Source: Streptomyces sp. DvalAA-14
Lineage (GTDB): Bacteria > Actinomycetota > Actinomycetes > Streptomycetales > Streptomycetaceae
Assembly (NCBI RefSeq): GCF_900091855.1
Contig: NZ_FMCH01000661.1
Coordinates: 1-34,654, forward strand
Length of the DNA: 34,654 nt
Direction: 5' to 3'
Shown piece by piece: positions 9,344 to 18,730 of this stretch. The notes below the pieces were generated by a model, which saw nothing but the letters and a program-made list of their open reading frames with translations, did not search any database and was not told the origin of the DNA. The stretch's first letter is position 1. The number at the start of each line of letters is the position of its first letter. Made by a program: the position numbers and the translations under genes.

Positions 9344-12154
9344 CTACTTCTTGCGCCGGCGCCCGCCCTTGGCGGCCCGGCGGCGCTCGGCGCGCGTCGT
9401 GCCGCTCTCGTCGTCGTCGGCGGAACCGCCGCCGTCCACCGCCGCGCCGGCGAAGTCGCCCTCGACGACACCGCCCTCACCGTCCACCGAAGGAGCGGAG
9501 AAGTGCAGCCGGTCGGCCCGCTTGGGAGCCTCCAGGCCCTTGGCGCGGATCTCCGGCCGGACCTCCTTGACCAAGGACGGCACCGCGTCCTCGACCTCGG
9601 CGTCCGTCACCGGGACCTCCTCGACCTGCTGCTCGACCTGGACCTCCAGGTTGAACAGGTAGCCGACGGACTCCTCCTTGATGCCGTCCATCATGGCGGT
9701 GAACATGTCGAAGCCCTCACGCTGGTACTCCACCAGCGGGTCGCGCTGCGCCATGGCGCGCAGGCCGATGCCCTCCTGGAGGTAGTCCATCTCGTACAGG
9801 TGCTCGCGCCACTTGCGGTCCAGCACCGAGAGGACCACGCGCCGCTCCAGCTCGCGCATGATCTCCTCGCCGAGCTGCTTCTCCCGCTCGGCGTACTGCT
9901 CGTGGATGTCGTCCTTGACCGACTCGGCGATGAACTCGGAAGTGATGCCGGCCCGGTCGCCGGCCGCGTCCTCCAGCTCGTCGATGGTGACCTTGGCCGG
10001 GTAGAGCTGCTTGAAGGCGCCCCACAGCCGATCCAGGTCCCAGTCCTCGGCGAAGCCCTCGCGGGTCTCGGCGTCGATGTACGCGTCGATGGTGTCGTCC
10101 ATGAAGTGCTGCACCTGCTCGTGCAGATCCTCGCCCTCCAGGACGCGGCGGCGCTCGCCGTAGATGACCTCGCGCTGCCGGTTGAGCACCTCGTCGTACT
10201 TCAGGACGTTCTTACGGATCTCGAAGTTCTGCTGCTCCACCTGGGACTGCGCGGAGGCGATGGCCCGCGTGACCATTTTGTTCTCGATCGGCACGTCGTC
10301 CGGCACGTTCGCCATGGACATCACACGCTCGACCATCTGCGCCTTGAACAGCCGCATCAGGTCGTCGCCGAGCGAGAGGTAGAAACGGGACTCGCCCGGG
10401 TCGCCCTGCCGGCCGCTGCGGCCACGCAGCTGGTTGTCGATCCGGCGCGACTCGTGGCGCTCGGTGCCCAGCACGTACAGCCCGCCGAGCTCCTTGACCT
10501 CCTCGAACTCGGCCTTGACGGCGGCCTCCGCGCGCTCCAGCGCCTGCGGGAGGGCCGCGGCCCACTCCTCGACGTGCTCGACCGGGTCGAGGCCGCGCTG
10601 CCGCAGCTCCGCCTCGGCGAGGTCGTCGGGGTTGCCGCCGAGCTTGATGTCGGTGCCGCGGCCGGCCATGTTGGTGGCGACGGTGACGGCGCCCTTGCGG
10701 CCCGCCTGGGCGACGATGGACGCCTCCCGGTCGTGCTGCTTGGCGTTCAGCACCTCGTGCGGCACACCGCGCTTGGACAGCTGAGCCGAGAGGTACTCCG
10801 ACTTCTCGACGGAGACCGTGCCGACCAGGACCGGCTGGCCCTTCTCGTGCTTCTCCACGATGTCCTCGACCACGGCCGCGAACTTCGCCTCTTCGGTGCG
10901 GTAGATCAGGTCCGGCTTGTCGAGGCGCTGCATCGGGCGGTTGGTGGGGATCGGGACCACACCGAGCTTGTAGATCTGGTGGAACTCGGCGGCCTCGGTC
11001 ATGGCCGTACCGGTCATACCGCAGAGCTTGTCGTACAGGCGGAAGAAGTTCTGCAGGGTGATGGTGGCAAGGGTCTGGTTCTCGTCCTTGATGTCCACCT
11101 CTTCCTTCGCCTCGATCGCCTGGTGCATGCCCTCGTTGTAGCGGCGGCCGGCCAGGATACGGCCGGTGTGCTCGTCGACGATCATGACTTCGCCGTCCAT
11201 GACGACGTAGTCCTTGTCGTTCTTGTAGAGCTCCTTGGCCTTGATGGCGTTGTTCAGATAACCGACGAGCGGGGTGTTCACCGACTCGTAGAGGTTGTCG
11301 ATGCCCAGCCAGTCCTCGACCTTGGCGACGCCGGTCTCGTGGATGGCGACCGTGCGCTTCTTCTCGTCCACGTCGTAGTCGCCGGTCTCCTCCTTGCCGA
11401 GGCTGCTGGCCTCGCCGCGGCTGAGCCGCTTCACCAGACGGGCGAAGTCGCTGTACCACTTGGTGGCCTGGTCGGCCGGACCGGAGATGATCAACGGGGT
11501 ACGGGCCTCGTCCACCAGGATGGAGTCGACCTCGTCCACGATGGCGAAATTGTGACCGCGCTGGACCAGCTCGTCCTTCGACCACGCCATGTTGTCGCGC
11601 AGGTAGTCGAAGCCGAATTCGTTGTTGGTGCCATAGGTGATGTCCATGGCGTACTGCTCACGCCGCTCGGCGGGCGTCATATTGGCCAGGATGCAGCCGA
11701 CCTCCAGGCCGAGGAACTTGTGCACCCGGCCCATCCACTCCGAGTCGCGCTCGGCGAGGTAGTCGTTGACGGTGATGAGGTGGACACCCTTGCTGGAAAT
11801 CGCGTTCAGATACGCGGGCAGGGTACCGACCAGGGTCTTTCCCTCACCGGTGCGCATCTCGGCCACATAGCCGAGGTGCAGGGCCGCACCGCCCATGATC
11901 TGCACGTCGTAGTGGCGCTGTCCCAGTACGCGCTTGGCCGCCTCACGAACGGTCGCGAACGCCTCGGGGAGCAGGTCGTCGAGGGACTCGCCCGCCTCGT
12001 AGCGCTCTTTGTACTCGTCGGTGAGGGCCCTCAGCTCGGCATCGGAGAGGTTGATGAAATCCTCTTCGATGGAATTGACCTGGTCCGCGATGCGGTGCAG
12101 CTTGCGCAGGATCTTGCCTTCACCTGCACGCATGATCTTGCTGATGACGGACAC
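9344..12154 (-). CDS. secA: Preprotein translocase ATPase SecA
   Basis: The 936-residue motor drives unfolded preproteins through SecYEG. It contains the Walker A MRTGEGKT (residues 100-107), the DEVD Walker B box in [18 protein letters not shown], the preprotein cross-linking region, and the helicase motif region [11 protein letters not shown]. It ends in a basic tail ([16 protein letters not shown]) and lacks the Cys zinc site of enterobacterial SecA, as is usual in actinobacteria. GTG at 12154 is the start: it begins [14 protein letters not shown] and has AAGGAG 9 bases upstream. The open frame extends further upstream but has no family similarity there. It is divergent from the acetyltransferase gene. 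Confidence 0.97.
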   Translation of the reverse strand: MSVISKIMRAGEGKILRKLHRIADQVNSIEEDFINLSDAELRALTDEYKERYEAGESLDDLLPEAFATVREAAKRVLGQRHYDVQIMGGAALHLGYVAEMRTGEGKTLVGTLPAYLNAISSKGVHLITVNDYLAERDSEWMGRVHKFLGLEVGCILANMTPAERREQYAMDITYGTNNEFGFDYLRDNMAWSKDELVQRGHNFAIVDEVDSILVDEARTPLIISGPADQATKWYSDFARLVKRLSRGEASSLGKEETGDYDVDEKKRTVAIHETGVAKVEDWLGIDNLYESVNTPLVGYLNNAIKAKELYKNDKDYVVMDGEVMIVDEHTGRILAGRRYNEGMHQAIEAKEEVDIKDENQTLATITLQNFFRLYDKLCGMTGTAMTEAAEFHQIYKLGVVPIPTNRPMQRLDKPDLIYRTEEAKFAAVVEDIVEKHEKGQPVLVGTVSVEKSEYLSAQLSKRGVPHEVLNAKQHDREASIVAQAGRKGAVTVATNMAGRGTDIKLGGNPDDLAEAELRQRGLDPVEHVEEWAAALPQALERAEAAVKAEFEEVKELGGLYVLGTERHESRRIDNQLRGRSGRQGDPGESRFYLSLGDDLMRLFKAQMVERVMSMANVPDDVPIENKMVTRAIASAQSQVEQQNFEIRKNVLKYDEVLNRQREVIYGERRRVLEGEDLHEQVQHFMDDTIDAYIDAETREGFAEDWDLDRLWGAFKQLYPAKVTIDELEDAAGDRAGITSEFIAESVKDDIHEQYAEREKQLGEEIMRELERRVVLSVLDRKWREHLYEMDYLQEGIGLRAMAQRDPLVEYQREGFDMFTAMMDGIKEESVGYLFNLEVQVEQQVEEVPVTDAEVEDAVPSLVKEVRPEIRAKGLEAPKRADRLHFSAPSVDGEGGVVEGDFAGAAVDGGGSADDDESGTTRAERRRAAKGGRRRKK

Positions 12155-12392
12155 GTAGGCTGGCTCCTTGCCGGTCGGGCCTGGCGCGGCTCCCGCGCTG
12201 GCACAGCGGGGGGATCTCGACTGTCTCGGACGGTGTTCGGACGGTCTCGGCCCAGCTGCAACGGCCATCGTAAGCGAGGAGACCAGGAGGCCGGGAGGCC
12301 CGGTGGAGGCAAAACGGTTTTCCACCGCCTGACGACGTCGGTGATACTCGGCCGCAGGTCCCCCGGCCTCTTCCCGGAAGGTGCAATTCAGC

Positions 12393-12980
12393 ATGGAACC
12401 GATCAGCCTCACCACCGACCGCCTGCTGCTGCGCCCCCTGGCACCCGCCGACGCCCCGGCCGTCCACACCGCCTGCCAGGACCCGGACATCCCGCGCTGG
12501 ACGAGCGTGCACTCACCGTACGCCCTGGCGGACGCGGACGACTTCGTCGGCCGGATCTGCGTCGAGGGCTGGCGGGACGACGTCCTCTACAACTTCGGCG
12601 TCTTCACCCGGGACACCGGTGATCTGGTCGGTTCGATGGGCTTGGTGCGCCTCGGGCAGCTGCCCGCCCCCGACCACCAGGCGGAACTCGGCTACTGGAC
12701 CGCCAAGGAGCAGCGCGGAAAGGGCTACACCGTGGAGGCGGGGCGCGCGGTCTGCGGCTGGGCCTTCGCAGCGCTCGGGGTGGAGCGGATCGAGTGGTAC
12801 GCGGAAGCGGGCAACGAGGGCTCACGCGCGGTGGCCCTGCGGCTGGGCTTTGTGATGGAAGGCACCATCCGGTCCAAGATCGTCCAGGAAGGCACACGGC
12901 GGGACGCCTGGAGCGGCTCGCTGCTGCCGTCGGACTGGGGACGGCAATCGGCGACCGCCTACCTGCCGTACGGGACGTAA
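12393..12980 (+). CDS. GNAT N-acetyltransferase, RimJ/RimL type
   Basis: The 195-residue protein opens with [18 protein letters not shown], the standard start of the RimJ/RimL-like GNAT group, and has the acetyl-CoA binding segment [17 protein letters not shown], followed by [25 protein letters not shown]. It transfers acetyl from acetyl-CoA to an amine; the acceptor is unknown and may be a protein N-terminus or a small molecule. ATG at 12393 is preferred to the ATG 12 bases upstream because GGAAGGTG lies before it at the right distance. It is followed by the glycosylase gene on the same strand. Confidence 0.85.
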   Translation: MEPISLTTDRLLLRPLAPADAPAVHTACQDPDIPRWTSVHSPYALADADDFVGRICVEGWRDDVLYNFGVFTRDTGDLVGSMGLVRLGQLPAPDHQAELGYWTAKEQRGKGYTVEAGRAVCGWAFAALGVERIEWYAEAGNEGSRAVALRLGFVMEGTIRSKIVQEGTRRDAWSGSLLPSDWGRQSATAYLPYGT

Positions 12981-13048
12981 CCGAGCGCATCCGGGCTGGT
13001 CAGGACTGGTCAGGGCCACTGTCGGTGGTCGGTCCTATCCTTGCGGCC

Positions 13049-14236
13049 ATGACGCTCCTGCCGCCGCCCCAGGCCACCTTGTCCGCCGATGAGGCCCGCA
13101 GGATCGTCCTGCGCGCCCAAGGCCTCCTCGGCGCCCCCGACCGGCGGGCCGGCACCCGTGGCGTCCTGCGGTCACTGGGCGCGGTGCAGCTCGACACGAT
13201 CTCGGTACTGGCCAGGTCGCACGAGCTGATCCCCTACGCCCGCCTCGGCGCGGTGGGCCGCGAAGCGGTGGAGCGTGCGTACTGGACCGACCAGCACGCT
13301 TTCGAGTACTGGTCGCACGCCGCCTGCATCCTGCCCATTGAGGAGTGGCCGCACTTCGCCTTCCGGCGCCGGGCCCGGCGCGCCCGCGGCCACCGCTGGC
13401 ACGTGCTCGCCGACGCCGAGCGCTCCATCGCCGCCGTCCTCGATCAGCTGAAGGCCGAAGGGCCCCTGAACTCCACCCAACTCGGCGGCGCCAAGAACGG
13501 CGGACCGTGGTGGGACTGGTCCGAGACGAAGATCGCAGTGGAGTGGCTGCTGGACACCGGCGAGGTGGTCTGCACCCAGCGGCGCGGCTGGAAGCGGATC
13601 TACGACCTCGCCGAGCGTGCCGTCCCCGGCGCGCTGCTGCACGACGATCTGTCCGACGACGAGTGCGTGCGCAGACTGGTCGCCCAGGCGGGAGCGGCGC
13701 TCGGTGTCGCCACCCGGTCCGATCTCGCCGACTACCACCGGCTCAAGGGCGAGCAGGTCACCGCGGTGATCGCCGATACGGGGCTGGTCCCGGTCGAAGT
13801 CCAGGGGTGGGGCAAGCCGGCCTGGGCCGATCCGACAGCGCTGGCGAGCGAACCGCGCGGCCGGCACCGCACGACGCTGCTGTCCCCGTTCGACTCGCTG
13901 GTCTGGGACCGGCCGCGCACCGAGCGGATCTTCGGCTTCACCCACCGGCTGGAGGCCTACACCCCCAAGGCCAAGCGGGTGCACGGCTACTTCGCGATGC
14001 CGCTGCTGGCCGGAGGGAAGCTGGTGGGCCGGGTGGACCCGTCTCGCGAGGGGCACACCCTGGTGGCACGGCAGGTGACGCTGGACGGCGTGAAAGCGGT
14101 GCAGCCCGCAGCCGACGCCATCACCGAGGCAGCCGGCTGGGTCGGCTGCGTCGAGACCCGGGTGGAAAGGGTGCTGCCGGAGACGCTCCGCGAGCCGCTG
14201 GCGGCCGCGGTCGCCCGCTCGCAGGACCGCCGCTGA
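13049..14236 (+). CDS. YcaQ/AlkX-family winged-helix DNA glycosylase
   Basis: The 395-residue protein belongs to the HTH_42 family (YcaQ/AlkX, and AlkZ of azinomycin producers), whose members excise bulky or crosslinked alkylated bases. The catalytic Q-x-D/Q motif is visible as AVQLDTISV (Q47, D49). This is the QxD form of the AlkX/YcaQ branch, not the QxQ form of AlkZ. Winged-helix modules follow, with WWDWSETKIAVEWLLDTGEV and the conserved LLSPFDSLVWDRPRTERIFGF. Function is by homology; substrate range is not seen. The ATG at 13049 is the first in-frame Met that fits the family N-terminus. It converges on the response regulator gene. Confidence 0.85.
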   Translation: MTLLPPPQATLSADEARRIVLRAQGLLGAPDRRAGTRGVLRSLGAVQLDTISVLARSHELIPYARLGAVGREAVERAYWTDQHAFEYWSHAACILPIEEWPHFAFRRRARRARGHRWHVLADAERSIAAVLDQLKAEGPLNSTQLGGAKNGGPWWDWSETKIAVEWLLDTGEVVCTQRRGWKRIYDLAERAVPGALLHDDLSDDECVRRLVAQAGAALGVATRSDLADYHRLKGEQVTAVIADTGLVPVEVQGWGKPAWADPTALASEPRGRHRTTLLSPFDSLVWDRPRTERIFGFTHRLEAYTPKAKRVHGYFAMPLLAGGKLVGRVDPSREGHTLVARQVTLDGVKAVQPAADAITEAAGWVGCVETRVERVLPETLREPLAAAVARSQDRR

Positions 14237-14247
14237 CCCACCGATCG

Positions 14248-14280
14248 GCTGACCGGATGCGCCGGCGGCGTCCGGTCAGC
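14248..14280. terminator. Hairpin terminator overlapping a stop codon
   Basis: GCTGACCGGA and TCCGGTCAGC form a perfect 10-bp stem around a GC-rich loop. The right arm contains the stop codon of the response regulator gene, so the structure begins within that reading frame. It serves both convergent genes. Confidence 0.8.
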
Positions 14281-15016
14281 GAATCTCCAGGATCTTCTCC
14301 CGCATCGCGTAGACCACGGCCTCCATCCGCGAGTGCAGCTGCAGCTTCTCCAGGATGTTGCGTACGTGGTTCTTCACGGTGTTTTCGCTGATGAACAGCT
14401 GTTTGGCGATGTCCCGGTTGTTCAGCCCGGTCGCCACCAGCTTGAGCACTTCCAGCTCACGGTCGGTGAGCTTGGGTGCGGGCAGCAGTCGCCGCTCGTC
14501 GGTGCGCTGGATCATCGACTTGAACTCGGTCAGCAGCTTCGACGCCATCGAAGGGCTGATCTGCGACTGTCCGTCGGCGACCGCCCGAATCGCGGTGGCC
14601 ACCTCGTCGGTGGAGATCTCCTTGAGCAGATAGCCGGTCGCCCCGGCCTTGATCGCCTCGTAGAGGTCGGCTTCCTCATCGCTTATCGTCAACATGATGA
14701 TCTTGGCGCTGGGCGCCACCTCCTTGATGGAGGTGCACGCCTCGATACCGCCGCGGCGCGGCATCCGTACATCCATCAGCACGATGTCCGGCAGCAGGTC
14801 GGCGGCCTTCTCCACGGCTTCCGCCCCGTCCCCCGCCTCACCGATGACCTGGATGTCCTCCTCCTGCGCGAGAACGATCTCCAGACCCCGCCGGAACAAC
14901 GCGTGATCGTCCACGACCAGAACCCGGATGGGTTCTGGTCTGGCCGGACTCACCTCGGGGACGTCATAGGGGACCGGGCCGCGCGCGCCGGGAGCCCCAT
15001 GGTCGAAATCCGGCAT
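14276..15016 (-). CDS. Orphan NarL/LuxR-family response regulator (SCO3008/OrrA-like)
   Basis: The 246-residue regulator has a disordered N-terminal extension (1-29), a receiver domain (about 30-150) and a C-terminal LuxR-type helix-turn-helix (about 175-240). The receiver has the acidic pocket VVDDH and the phospho-acceptor D82 in LMDVRMP. The HTH contains [15 protein letters not shown] and [17 protein letters not shown]. No histidine kinase gene lies beside it, so it is an orphan by position. By synteny it corresponds to SCO3008; I recall the name OrrA for that gene but cannot verify it here. ATG at 15016 follows GGGGAGGA at good spacing. Confidence 0.9.
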   Translation of the reverse strand: MPDFDHGAPGARGPVPYDVPEVSPARPEPIRVLVVDDHALFRRGLEIVLAQEEDIQVIGEAGDGAEAVEKAADLLPDIVLMDVRMPRRGGIEACTSIKEVAPSAKIIMLTISDEEADLYEAIKAGATGYLLKEISTDEVATAIRAVADGQSQISPSMASKLLTEFKSMIQRTDERRLLPAPKLTDRELEVLKLVATGLNNRDIAKQLFISENTVKNHVRNILEKLQLHSRMEAVVYAMREKILEIR

Positions 15017-15078
15017 CAGATCCTCCCCCTCAGACCAGAATTGGGCATTGGCCCAGCATTTCACGTCCCCCGCACGAT

Positions 15079-15107
15079 GGTGCCCCCGGGACGAACCCGG
15101 GGGCACC
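15079..15107. terminator. Terminator of hpf
   Basis: GGTGCCCCCGGG and its complement form a perfect 12-bp stem around the loop ACGAA. It lies directly downstream of hpf and upstream of the response regulator, so it separates the two minus-strand transcripts. Confidence 0.85.
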
Positions 15108-15128
15108 GAACTGCCGCTCGTCTGCCGG

Positions 15129-15818
15129 TCAGGCTCCGTGATACAGCGCGTCGCCGGCCCCGGCCGAAGCTCCCGCTCCTGCCTGGTCCGCGTTCAGGTG
15201 GATGACACCGTAGTCATAGCCCTGCCGGCGGTACACGACACTCGGCTGCTTCGTCTCGCTGTCGACGAAGAGGTAGAAGTCGTGCCCGACCAGTTCCATC
15301 TCGTACAGCGCCTGGTCGAGCCCCATGGGCGAAGCCGGGTGCGTCTTCTCCCGGACCACCAGGGGCCCATCACCGCGCACTTCCAGCGGACCGATCCTGG
15401 TGGTCGGCACCCCGTCGTCGGCGTGATCGGCGGCAAACTCCCCGTCCCCGTTGATCGCCGCGGCCTCGGGCACGCTCGTGGCGACCTCCGATGCCGGAAT
15501 CCGGCCGTTTCCCCGTCGCGTGTGGCGCTTGCTCGCGGCCTTGCGCAGCCGCGCCTCCAGCTTCGTGACGGCCGCGTCCAGGGCCGCGTACGGGTCCGCC
15601 GCCGATGCTTCGGCGCGAACCACGGGACCACGGGTGTTCAGCGTGATCTCCACCCGGTCCGAATGCTCCGCCTGCCGCGGATTGAGCTCCTTGGACACCT
15701 CGACGTCGAGGCTGATCACCTTGCCGTCGAGCTTCTGGATCTTGTCCAGTTTCTCGGCCACGTGCTTGCGGAACCTTTCCGGCACCTCGGCATTGTGGCC
15801 CTTGACGACGATGTCCAC
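15129..15818 (-). CDS. hpf: Long-form ribosome hibernation promoting factor
   Basis: The 229-residue protein has an N-terminal S30AE domain (about 1-100, [19 protein letters not shown]), a linker, and the C-terminal dimerisation domain (about 165-220, with [22 protein letters not shown]). This two-domain form pairs 70S ribosomes into inactive 100S dimers under stress. GTG at 15818 is chosen because it matches the family N-terminus and has GGAG 6 bases upstream; the open frame extends much further without similarity. The 269 bases between it and comF would hold its promoter; I see no convincing consensus there. Confidence 0.92.
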   Translation of the reverse strand: MDIVVKGHNAEVPERFRKHVAEKLDKIQKLDGKVISLDVEVSKELNPRQAEHSDRVEITLNTRGPVVRAEASAADPYAALDAAVTKLEARLRKAASKRHTRRGNGRIPASEVATSVPEAAAINGDGEFAADHADDGVPTTRIGPLEVRGDGPLVVREKTHPASPMGLDQALYEMELVGHDFYLFVDSETKQPSVVYRRQGYDYGVIHLNADQAGAGASAGAGDALYHGA

Positions 15819-16087
15819 GCAGAACTCCGTTCCGGACCACCCCGCTGCTCGGGGGCGATCCCTTTCCTGAGGCCGGAACGGGTGCCAGACCCGTCCGGCG
15901 CTGCGTCGGCTGCTGCCTCGCCACCCCGGGCCTCCGGGATGCGAAGCCGCGGCTTTCACCTCCTTCTGCCCCGCTGGGAAGATCGACACCCCAACGGTCC
16001 ACTTCCCTCTCCCTCGAACATAGACCCGAAGCATGCAACTCGGCATCCCCAGCGGCCTCGCTCCTCCATCCGGATGAAATTCCGCCG

Positions 16088-16795
16088 CTACCTGCGCTCA
16101 TTCGCCCCCGAAGCGGCCTCCGGATCATGCGGCCCGGCCACCACCGCGGCTCCCGCCACGCACCCGCCGGCAGCCCTGACGGCCGCCGCTGCCAAGGTCA
16201 GCGAGGCCCCGGTGGTCATCAGATCGTCGACCAGCACCACCGGAGCGGCCCGCAGCAGCGACAATCTGCCCCCGGCAGCCGCGACGGCGCCGGACAAGTT
16301 GGCCAGCCGCTCGGCCGCGGTCAGCCCGGACTGGTCGGCCACCGGCCGCAGCTGCCGCAGCACGGGCACCACCCTGGCCGCTGCGCCCCGCCCGCGCAGC
16401 AACCGGGCCGCTGCCCCGGCCATCCGTGCGGTGGCGTCGTGGCCCCGCTGAGCCACCGCACGCCGGGCCGAGGGCACCGGCACGAGCAGCACCGGACCGG
16501 CAACGGGCACCTGCCGTACCGCCGTGGCCAATGCGGCGCCCAGCGGCCGGGCCAGACCCAACGCGCCACGCTCTTTGTGCGCAAGGACCACCGCCCGCAC
16601 CTCGTCGCCGTAACGGGCCGCCGCGTACACCGGTGGCAGCCCGGGCGGCTCCGGGGACGGCCATACCCGGCGCGCCGGGGCCGCCCCGCCCAGCAGCCCC
16701 GTACAGCGCCCGCACAACTCCGTCCGCGGCAGCCCGCACCCCGCGCAGTCCACCGGCAGAACCAGCCCGGTGATCTCCTGCCACCAGCCCCGCAT
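16088..16795 (-). CDS. ComF-family phosphoribosyltransferase-like protein
   Basis: The 235-residue protein has an N-terminal Cys cluster (CAGCGLPRTELCGRC), likely a zinc finger, and a type-I phosphoribosyltransferase domain with the PRPP loop VVLVDDLMTTGAS near residues 190-202. ComF proteins act in DNA uptake in competent bacteria. In streptomycetes, which are not known to be naturally competent, the role is open. It lies downstream of lpqB on the same strand with a 99-base gap. Confidence 0.85.
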   Translation of the reverse strand: MRGWWQEITGLVLPVDCAGCGLPRTELCGRCTGLLGGAAPARRVWPSPEPPGLPPVYAAARYGDEVRAVVLAHKERGALGLARPLGAALATAVRQVPVAGPVLLVPVPSARRAVAQRGHDATARMAGAAARLLRGRGAAARVVPVLRQLRPVADQSGLTAAERLANLSGAVAAAGGRLSLLRAAPVVLVDDLMTTGASLTLAAAAVRAAGGCVAGAAVVAGPHDPEAASGANERR

Positions 16796-16894
16796 ACCTC
16801 CACTGTGCGGCTGCGGCGCGCGCCGCCGCCAGTCACTCTTTCGAGGGCTGTGGACAACGTGCCCCGGGGACGATCCGGAGGGCCGGGCCCTGTC

Positions 16895-18730
16895 TCACCC
16901 CGGGTAGACCGGACCGGCACCCTGCGGGGAGACCCGCTGCCAGTTCGCGTCCGCGGGCAGCAGGTAGACGTAACCGTTGTAGGACATCAGCAGCGGCTTG
17001 CTCTGGTCCTCCGAGGCCGCCACCGCGGTCGCCTCGTTTATCCCCTGGAGGGCGGGGGGCATCGAGCCGTCCGTGTTCAGGTACTGGATCTGCTGCACCT
17101 CCCCGGACTCGGTGCCGGCGACCACCAGCTCGCTGCCCCCGGCCCACGACGCCGAGGCGACGTTCTCGCCGGCGGGGCTGAGGGTGCGCAGGCCGGTCAC
17201 CGAGAAGGCGTCAGGATGCTGCGCGGTGCCCCGCTGGATCCTGCCGAGCTGCAGTGTCACCGACGAGCCCTGCTGCACCACCAGAGCGATCCGTACACCG
17301 TCGGAGGCGACGCGCAGCGACTCCACTCTCCCGTCCAGGCCGGGTACCGGCACGGAGATCGGCGTTCCCTTGCCGTTGCGCAGCATCAGCAGCTTCGGAT
17401 CGGCCGGATTGCGGTCGGCCACCCACAGGTCGCCCAGTCCGTCCCAGCTCGGGGCGCTGAGCCCGTTCTTCTTCGCGTCCACCGCGGTGCTCTTCAGCAC
17501 CGGCGGGCCGAACGGCCCGTTGCCGGCCAGCGGGCCCACGACCAGGTCGCGGCCGCCGGCGCGCACTCCGGCTGCCTCTTCCTCGTCGAACCGCACCGCG
17601 ACCGAGTTGAGCTCGGCCTTGGCCGCGCCGAAGGGCCCGGGCGCCGGCGTTCCGGCGGTGCTGTCCCCGGCCAGGGTCAGCAGTCGATGGCCGTCAGCCC
17701 CGAGGTAATACGACTGGGAAGACACGCCAGCAAGATTCTCCGGACCGTAGGACAACGCCTGCGCGCTCGACAGACTGCACACCGGGGCGCCGTCCGCCCG
17801 CTCCACCTCGGCGGAGGCGAGTTTCGCCGATGCCTGGGCCTGGGCCGTTGCGAACAACTGCGCCGCCAGCTGCACACAGCGCTGACGGGGCAGCCGGTCC
17901 GTGCTGTGGTTGTCGAGCCGGACCCGCAGATGCTGCGAGTCGTCGAGACTCACTCCGCCGTCGGGACCGGTGTCGGCCAGTCGCGCACCGGTCGGCGCGC
18001 CGCTGAAGGCCACCGGCGCCAGCCAGTTCGTGGGGCCGTCAAGCAGCGCCGAGACCGCGGAGAACAGGGGATTGGTCTCCTGACTGCGCAGATACACCGG
18101 GTCGGCGACCAGCGTCTGCTTCCCGCCGTCTCGGTCCGCGTCGGCGCCGAGCTTGGCGAAGTAGTACACATTCGCCGATTGATACAACTGCTGGAACTCC
18201 GTCTCGGACAGGATCAGGCCGTCCGGCAGGCGTTCTATCCGCCACCCGTCCTTCTGTTTGACCACCTCGAAGGACGCCTGGAACTCACCTTGGTTCGGCT
18301 CATAGGCGTGCTTGTGGTCCACCACCGCCGCCTTGTCCGCGGACAGGTCGACCATCCTGGCGTTCTTCGCGCCGGCGCTGCCGTCGTCGGCCACCTGGAA
18401 ATCATTGGAGGAGTAGACGGTGATCCCGGCCAGCGGCTTCCACTTCGCGGCCGAGTCCTTCGTCAGGAACTTCTTGGCCGTCGCGAAGTCCGTCTCGCTG
18501 CCGGTCGTCGCCTGCAGGAAACCGTTGACGATCTCCGCGGGGTCCTCATCCGCTGTCGGCCCGAGGGGAAAGAACCGCACCTGCGGATCCGCGTCGGCCC
18601 GCTGCCCGTCGCCGACCTTGCGCACCTCGCCGCTACTGGGCATCGAAGCGCATCCGGCCAGCAGCAGCACCGCGCACACCGGGACCGCGCTCAGCCGCAG
18701 CAGCCGTCCCCGGCTCCACGTCGCCCGCAT
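16895..18730 (-). CDS. lpqB: Lipoprotein LpqB, MtrAB accessory factor
   Basis: The 611-residue lipoprotein has a signal peptide (basic RGRLLRL, then a hydrophobic core) ending in the lipobox LLAGC, so the mature protein is anchored outside the membrane. A GerMN domain lies at about residues 200-330 (DGLILSETEFQQLYQS, NPLFSAVSALLDGPTNWLAP) and a beta-propeller-like C-terminal domain follows. In actinobacteria LpqB binds the sensor kinase MtrB and tunes MtrA phosphorylation. ATG at 18730 overlaps the mtrB stop by one base (TGATG), which indicates translational coupling. Confidence 0.93.
   Translation of the reverse strand: MRATWSRGRLLRLSAVPVCAVLLLAGCASMPSSGEVRKVGDGQRADADPQVRFFPLGPTADEDPAEIVNGFLQATTGSETDFATAKKFLTKDSAAKWKPLAGITVYSSNDFQVADDGSAGAKNARMVDLSADKAAVVDHKHAYEPNQGEFQASFEVVKQKDGWRIERLPDGLILSETEFQQLYQSANVYYFAKLGADADRDGGKQTLVADPVYLRSQETNPLFSAVSALLDGPTNWLAPVAFSGAPTGARLADTGPDGGVSLDDSQHLRVRLDNHSTDRLPRQRCVQLAAQLFATAQAQASAKLASAEVERADGAPVCSLSSAQALSYGPENLAGVSSQSYYLGADGHRLLTLAGDSTAGTPAPGPFGAAKAELNSVAVRFDEEEAAGVRAGGRDLVVGPLAGNGPFGPPVLKSTAVDAKKNGLSAPSWDGLGDLWVADRNPADPKLLMLRNGKGTPISVPVPGLDGRVESLRVASDGVRIALVVQQGSSVTLQLGRIQRGTAQHPDAFSVTGLRTLSPAGENVASASWAGGSELVVAGTESGEVQQIQYLNTDGSMPPALQGINEATAVAASEDQSKPLLMSYNGYVYLLPADANWQRVSPQGAGPVYPG

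Noticed and set aside
9320-12622. 1100-codon open frame opposite secA
   Set aside because: It is an antisense shadow of secA without recognisable domains or a ribosome site.
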